A stretch of 8,504 bases of DNA. Origin: Gemmatimonadota bacterium. Lineage in GTDB: Bacteria > Gemmatimonadota > Gemmatimonadetes > Longimicrobiales > Longimicrobiaceae. This document shows, one piece after another, positions 5,982 through 8,504 of this stretch; the stretch's first letter is position 1; the number at the start of each line of letters is the position of its first letter. The DNA is taken from positions 1 to 8,504 of the forward strand of contig JAFAYN010000566.1 of the NCBI GenBank assembly GCA_019240375.1, in the 5' to 3' direction. The translations under genes were made by a program, and so were the position numbers. A model generated the notes under the pieces. It was not told the DNA's origin. It worked only from the letters and a program-made list of their open reading frames with translations, and did no database searches.

Positions 5982-7081
5982 GCGGCCCCTCCACGCGAGA
6001 GCGCGTGCCGCAGAAGGCGGATGAGGCGCCCCTGCCGCGGGCCGGTGAACAGCGGAAGCCAGGGCGAGTTCGGCCCCGCGACCCGGTGGACGCGCATCCG
6101 CACGAAGGGACGGTGCCGCGGGAGGTCCACCCGGCCGGGGACGCACAGCTCTCCCCACCCCGTCGCCCGCTCGCCCCGCATCTCGCCCTCGGACAGGAGG
6201 CGGAGGTAAAAGGGCCCCACGTCGGCGACCGTCCGGTGGCGCACCTCCAGCCAGGGCTCACCGCGGACCGCCAGCCGGATCCACTCCGGCCGCTGGAGCC
6301 CGCCGAAGGTCCAGCGCTCCCGCCCCAGCTCCGCGGACAGCCCGTCCACGCGCTCGGTGCGCCCGTCCCCGTGCACCACCAGGCCGATGCACTCCGGCTC
6401 CGTCCCCTGCTCCGGACAGAGGAGGTAGTAGACCACCTCGCGCCCGGCGAAGGGGAAGCGCCCCCACATCCAGCAGCGGATCCCCAGCGCGTGCAGCGGG
6501 ATGCGCCCGCCGTTGCGGTCGTGGTAGGCGCGCCCGCTCGCGCGGAACACCTCGCGCCCGCCGACCCGGAGCGACGCGGTGCCCTCCGCCGGGCCGGTGA
6601 GGGGAGTCCACAGGTGGGGAAAGTCGAGAGTAGAGCCGCCGTCCGGGGCGCGGGCGACACCCTCGATCCGCACCGTCCCGGTCAGCCGCCCAGAGGTGCC
6701 GGGGAGGGGGCAGTCCAGCTCGGCGTGGAGCGTGCAGCGTCCGTCGCGCACGCTCCGGATGAAGACGCAGTCCCCAATGCGCTGGGTGCCGGACGCGTCG
6801 GTAGGGGGCTCCGCGGCGGGATACTCCTGGAGCAGGTACACGACGGGCCGCCCCCGGCGGTACGCCACCACGTTGACGCCGGGGCGCTCCGCCGGCCGCT
6901 GTGGCGCTCCCCGCCGGGCGGCGTCAGCGTAGCCGGGGAGGAAGGGGAGCCCGTACGACCAGATCAGCACGAGCCCGTCCCCCTCCGGGGTGACGAGGTC
7001 CGCGTACCACCAGGCGAACCCTCCCGGCGCGCGGAAAAGGCCCGGGTCCATCTCCCGGCACGTGCTCCCGATCTCGATCAT
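5978..7081 (-). CDS. crtC: Carotenoid 1,2-hydratase, CrtC type
   Basis: A 367-aa CrtC-family protein that adds water across the C-1,2 double bond of an acyclic psi end, giving the 1-hydroxy group. It is the first gene of the minus-strand operon. GGFAWWYADL at 20-29 is the conserved family opening (GxxWWY). HLW at 156-158 and GRAYHDRNGG at 183-192 supply H156, W158, Y186 and D188. These match in order and spacing the His, Trp, Tyr and Asp that I recall as catalytically important in Rubrivivax CrtC. There is no signal peptide or membrane helix. The ATG at 7081 is preceded by GGGAG with a 4-base gap; an ATG just upstream in another frame stops at once. It diverges from the cyclase gene over a 102-bp control region. 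CruF-type hydratases are unrelated membrane proteins, so CrtC is the better name. Confidence 0.9.
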   Translation of the reverse strand: MIEIGSTCREMDPGLFRAPGGFAWWYADLVTPEGDGLVLIWSYGLPFLPGYADAARRGAPQRPAERPGVNVVAYRRGRPVVYLLQEYPAAEPPTDASGTQRIGDCVFIRSVRDGRCTLHAELDCPLPGTSGRLTGTVRIEGVARAPDGGSTLDFPHLWTPLTGPAEGTASLRVGGREVFRASGRAYHDRNGGRIPLHALGIRCWMWGRFPFAGREVVYYLLCPEQGTEPECIGLVVHGDGRTERVDGLSAELGRERWTFGGLQRPEWIRLAVRGEPWLEVRHRTVADVGPFYLRLLSEGEMRGERATGWGELCVPGRVDLPRHRPFVRMRVHRVAGPNSPWLPLFTGPRQGRLIRLLRHALSRGGAA

Positions 7082-7096
7082 CGCGCTCCCATCGCG

Positions 7097-7126
7097 TTGC
7101 CCCCGGCTTCAGACGCGATATATAGT
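7097..7126 (+). promoter_or_regulatory. Candidate promoter of the lycopene cyclase gene
   Basis: TTGCCC (7097-7102) is followed after 16 bases by TATATA (7119-7124), or after 18 bases by TATAGT (7121-7126, five of six matches). Transcription would begin around 7131-7134, leaving a leader of about 50 nt. This is one of the most AT-rich spots in a very GC-rich window. Within the leader, TCGTGC (7140-7145) and GCACGA (7154-7159) could pair around an 8-base loop. Confidence 0.5.
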
Positions 7127-7148
7127 GTTCGTACAGGGTTCGTGCAAA
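7116..7148. promoter_or_regulatory. Tandem 11-bp repeats, possible CarH/LitR-type operator
   Basis: Three consecutive 11-bp units can be aligned: CGATATATAGT (7116-7126), GTTCGTACAGG (7127-7137) and GTTCGTGCAAA (7138-7148). The last two agree at 8 of 11 positions; the first is degenerate but keeps a TATAG in place of TACAG. The array covers the -10, spacer and -35 of the crtC promoter and the start region of the cyclase promoter. From memory, CarH, a B12-dependent MerR-family photoreceptor that represses carotenoid genes, binds three 11-bp direct repeats with a TACA-containing core across a promoter. No regulator gene is in the window, so the assignment is inference. Confidence 0.42.
7119..7147 (-). 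promoter_or_regulatory. Candidate promoter of the crtC operon
   Basis: On the minus strand TTGCAC (7147-7142) and TATATA (7124-7119) are separated by exactly 17 bases, the ideal spacing. Transcription would start near 7112, about 30 nt before the crtC ATG. The two divergent promoters share the same TATATA core, so the two directions probably compete and are controlled together. Confidence 0.55.
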
Positions 7149-7183
7149 GCCGCGCACGACCGACACCTCCACGGGGTCGCCGC

Positions 7184-8404
7184 ATGCTCGACGTGCTGGT
7201 CATCGGCAGGGGGCCCGCGGGCCTCGCCGCCGCCGCCGCCCTGGGGGAGCGGGGGGTGGCGACGGGAGTGCTCGGTCCGCACGGTCCGGTCCGCTGGCCC
7301 GCGCGCTACGGCGCCTGGGCCGACGAGCTGGGGCCGGCCGGGCTGGAGGACTTCGTGGAGCACCGCTGGCCCGAGACCGTCGTCGGACTCGGCGGCGGGG
7401 AGCGGCGCGTCCTCCCCCGGGCGTACGTGCGCGTGGACCGCGACCGGCTGGCGGAGTCGCTGGTGGAGCGCTGCGAGCGCACGGGAGTCCGGCGGCTCGA
7501 CGGCGCCGTGGTCGGGGCCGAGCACCACCCCGCCGGCTCCACCGTGCGGCTGGCCGACGGCGAGGTCCGGGCGCGGCTGGTGGTCGACGCGTCCGGCCAC
7601 CGCCCCGCGCTGGTCCGCCGCGCCGCCCGTCCGCCTCAGGGGTTCCAGACCGCCTTCGGTGCCGTGGTGGAGGGACCCGTCCCCGGGGTGGAGCCCGGCC
7701 GCGCGACGCTGATGGAGTGGGACGACGCCGGCCTCCCCCCGTCCCCCGCGCCCACCTTCCTGTACGCCCTCCCCCTCCCCGACGGCCGGGTGTTCGTGGA
7801 GGAAACGGTGCTGGTGGGGCGCCCCGCCGTCCCCCTGGAGGTGCTGGAAGCGCGGCTCCGCGCCCGCCTCGCCACCCGCGGCGTCGTCCTCCCGGCGCAC
7901 ACGGAGCGGGAGCGGTGCTGGATCCCGATGGGCGGCGCGCTCCCCGACCCGCGGCAGCGGGTGGTTGGGTTCGGTGGGGCGGCGGGGATGGTGCACCCGG
8001 CCACCGGCTACCTGCTCGCCCGCACCCTGGCGGCTGCCCCCACGCTGGCGGATGCGCTCGCGGGGGAGCTGGGGCGGCCGGGCGGGACCCCGGAGGGCGC
8101 GGCGCGGGCCGGGTGGGCGGCGCTCTGGCCCGCCGACCGGCGGCGTCGGCACGCGCTCTTCCGCTTCGGGATGGAGGTGCTGCTGCGGCTGGACGCCGCG
8201 GACACGCGGGCCTTCTTCGCCGCCTTCTTCGCCCTGCCGGAAGCCGACTGGCGGGGCTACCTGAGCGACCGTCTCCCCGCCCTCCAGCTGGCGGGCGTCA
8301 TGTCCCGCCTCTTCGCCGCCGCGCCCGCGCGGCTCCGCCGACGGCTCGCCACACCTGCCCTGGGGCCGAACGGCGTAGACCTCGTGCGTTCCCTCCTCTC
8401 CTGA
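7184..8404 (+). CDS. crtL: Lycopene cyclase, CrtL family (probable monocyclase)
   Basis: A 406-aa FAD-dependent lycopene cyclase of the plant/cyanobacterial CrtL type, at the usual length. It closes the ionone ring on a psi end of lycopene or a relative. The dinucleotide site is VLVIGRGPAGLAAAAAL at 4-20 (GxGxxG kept). Family blocks follow in order: RYGAWADEL (41-49), YVRVDRDRL (81-89), VVDASG (133-138), MEWDDAGL (177-184), PTFLYALPL (190-198), VFVEET (203-208; the conserved xxEET with the catalytic-site Glu pair), IPMGG (247-251), QRVVGFGGAAGMVHPATGY (258-276) and FGMEVLLRLD (328-337). Co-location with a hydratase acting on the uncyclised end suggests a single-ended cyclase like Deinococcus CrtLm, but sequence alone does not prove this. 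The ATG at 7184 sits directly before the Rossmann strand; there is no clear Shine-Dalgarno site. Confidence 0.92.
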   Translation: MLDVLVIGRGPAGLAAAAALGERGVATGVLGPHGPVRWPARYGAWADELGPAGLEDFVEHRWPETVVGLGGGERRVLPRAYVRVDRDRLAESLVERCERTGVRRLDGAVVGAEHHPAGSTVRLADGEVRARLVVDASGHRPALVRRAARPPQGFQTAFGAVVEGPVPGVEPGRATLMEWDDAGLPPSPAPTFLYALPLPDGRVFVEETVLVGRPAVPLEVLEARLRARLATRGVVLPAHTERERCWIPMGGALPDPRQRVVGFGGAAGMVHPATGYLLARTLAAAPTLADALAGELGRPGGTPEGAARAGWAALWPADRRRRHALFRFGMEVLLRLDAADTRAFFAAFFALPEADWRGYLSDRLPALQLAGVMSRLFAAAPARLRRRLATPALGPNGVDLVRSLLS

Positions 8405-8422
8405 AAGGGGAACGGATCCCTT
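8405..8422 (+). terminator. Weak hairpin just after the cyclase stop
   Basis: AAGGG (8405-8409) and CCCTT (8418-8422) can pair around an 8-base loop directly after the stop codon. There is no T-run behind it, and its right arm overlaps the larger inverted repeat that follows. It may be a weak or factor-dependent termination structure. Confidence 0.3.
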
Positions 8423-8445
8423 GTGCACGAGATTCGCGTGCACAA
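8421..8445. repeat. 25-bp inverted repeat downstream of the cyclase gene
   Basis: TTGTGCACG (8421-8429) and CGTGCACAA (8437-8445) are perfect 9-bp inverted arms separated by AGATTCG. As RNA it would be a stable hairpin but lacks a U-tract, so it could be a terminator stem, an mRNA-stabilising structure, or a dyad operator for a gene beyond the right edge. The remaining bases to 8504 contain no recognisable gene; an ATG at 8498 is too close to the edge to judge. Confidence 0.55.
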
Positions 8446-8504
8446 TGTTTGTCCAATGAAACACCCGCGCATACGCCGCCGGTGTGATACGACAAGCATG
8501 GGAG

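Noticed and set aside
4962..6209. Long plus-strand open frame opposite the glycosyltransferase gene
   Set aside because: Product is His/Arg/Pro-rich noise; the opposite strand encodes a complete GT2 enzyme.
6005..7183. Upstream in-frame extension of the lycopene cyclase
   Set aside because: It runs antisense through crtC and lacks structure; the FAD-binding strand begins right after the ATG at 7184, as expected for CrtL.
1..8504. tRNA, rRNA, CRISPR arrays, insertion sequences and attachment sites
   Set aside because: No cloverleaf, regularly spaced repeat, transposase motif or terminal inverted repeat with target duplication was found on either strand.

Overview
The window is very GC-rich, densely coding bacterial DNA. 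It joins the edge of a DNA-repair or recombination segment to a carotenoid tailoring cluster. A monocyclic-carotenoid pathway with glycosyl and acyl end-group enzymes, plus a stand-alone LigD-type polymerase and frequent GTG starts, fits a pigmented high-GC aerobe such as a Gemmatimonadota (Longimicrobium-like) species. Rhodothermota or Deinococcota relatives cannot be excluded. This taxonomic guess is inference; no rRNA or other marker gene is present.

Left part (1-926): two minus-strand genes lie in tandem. One is a complete 184-aa protein resembling phage-type single-strand annealing (Erf/Rad52-like) proteins. The other is the first 20 codons of a protein whose start resembles Rad52/DdrA-like proteins. 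A 245-bp divergent intergenic region with two small adjoining hairpins separates them from a plus-strand 305-aa LigD-type polymerase domain (927-1844), which has no fused ligase or nuclease domain. Together they look like a double-strand-break repair neighbourhood, although no Ku or ligase gene is visible.

Middle part (1801-7081, minus strand): this is a five-gene operon, read right to left: crtC (carotenoid 1,2-hydratase), cruC-like glycosyltransferase, cruD-like acyltransferase, crtD-like carotenoid desaturase, and an unrecognised exported protein or lipoprotein with an Asp-rich DTDGDG motif. Every internal junction overlaps. Three are 4-bp GTGA overlaps and one is 8 bp, and all four downstream genes start with GTG, so translation is probably coupled. 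The last gene overlaps the 3' end of the LigD-type gene by 44 bp in convergent orientation.

Right part (7082-8404): a 102-bp divergent promoter region separates crtC from a plus-strand CrtL-family lycopene cyclase. It holds AT-rich -10 elements for both directions and two clear (perhaps three) 11-bp tandem repeats. These resemble operators of the B12-dependent MerR-family photoreceptor regulators CarH/LitR. The final 100 bp contain a 9-bp-arm inverted repeat and no recognisable gene.

Taken together, the enzymes predict a gamma-carotene-type monocyclic carotenoid. One end would be cyclised by CrtL. The other would be hydrated by CrtC, desaturated by CrtD, glycosylated by CruC and fatty-acylated by CruD, giving a membrane-anchored carotenoid glycoside ester. 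Such molecules are known from green sulfur bacteria, Chloroflexus and Salinibacter (salinixanthin). The early genes (crtE, crtB, crtI) and any ketolase must lie elsewhere.
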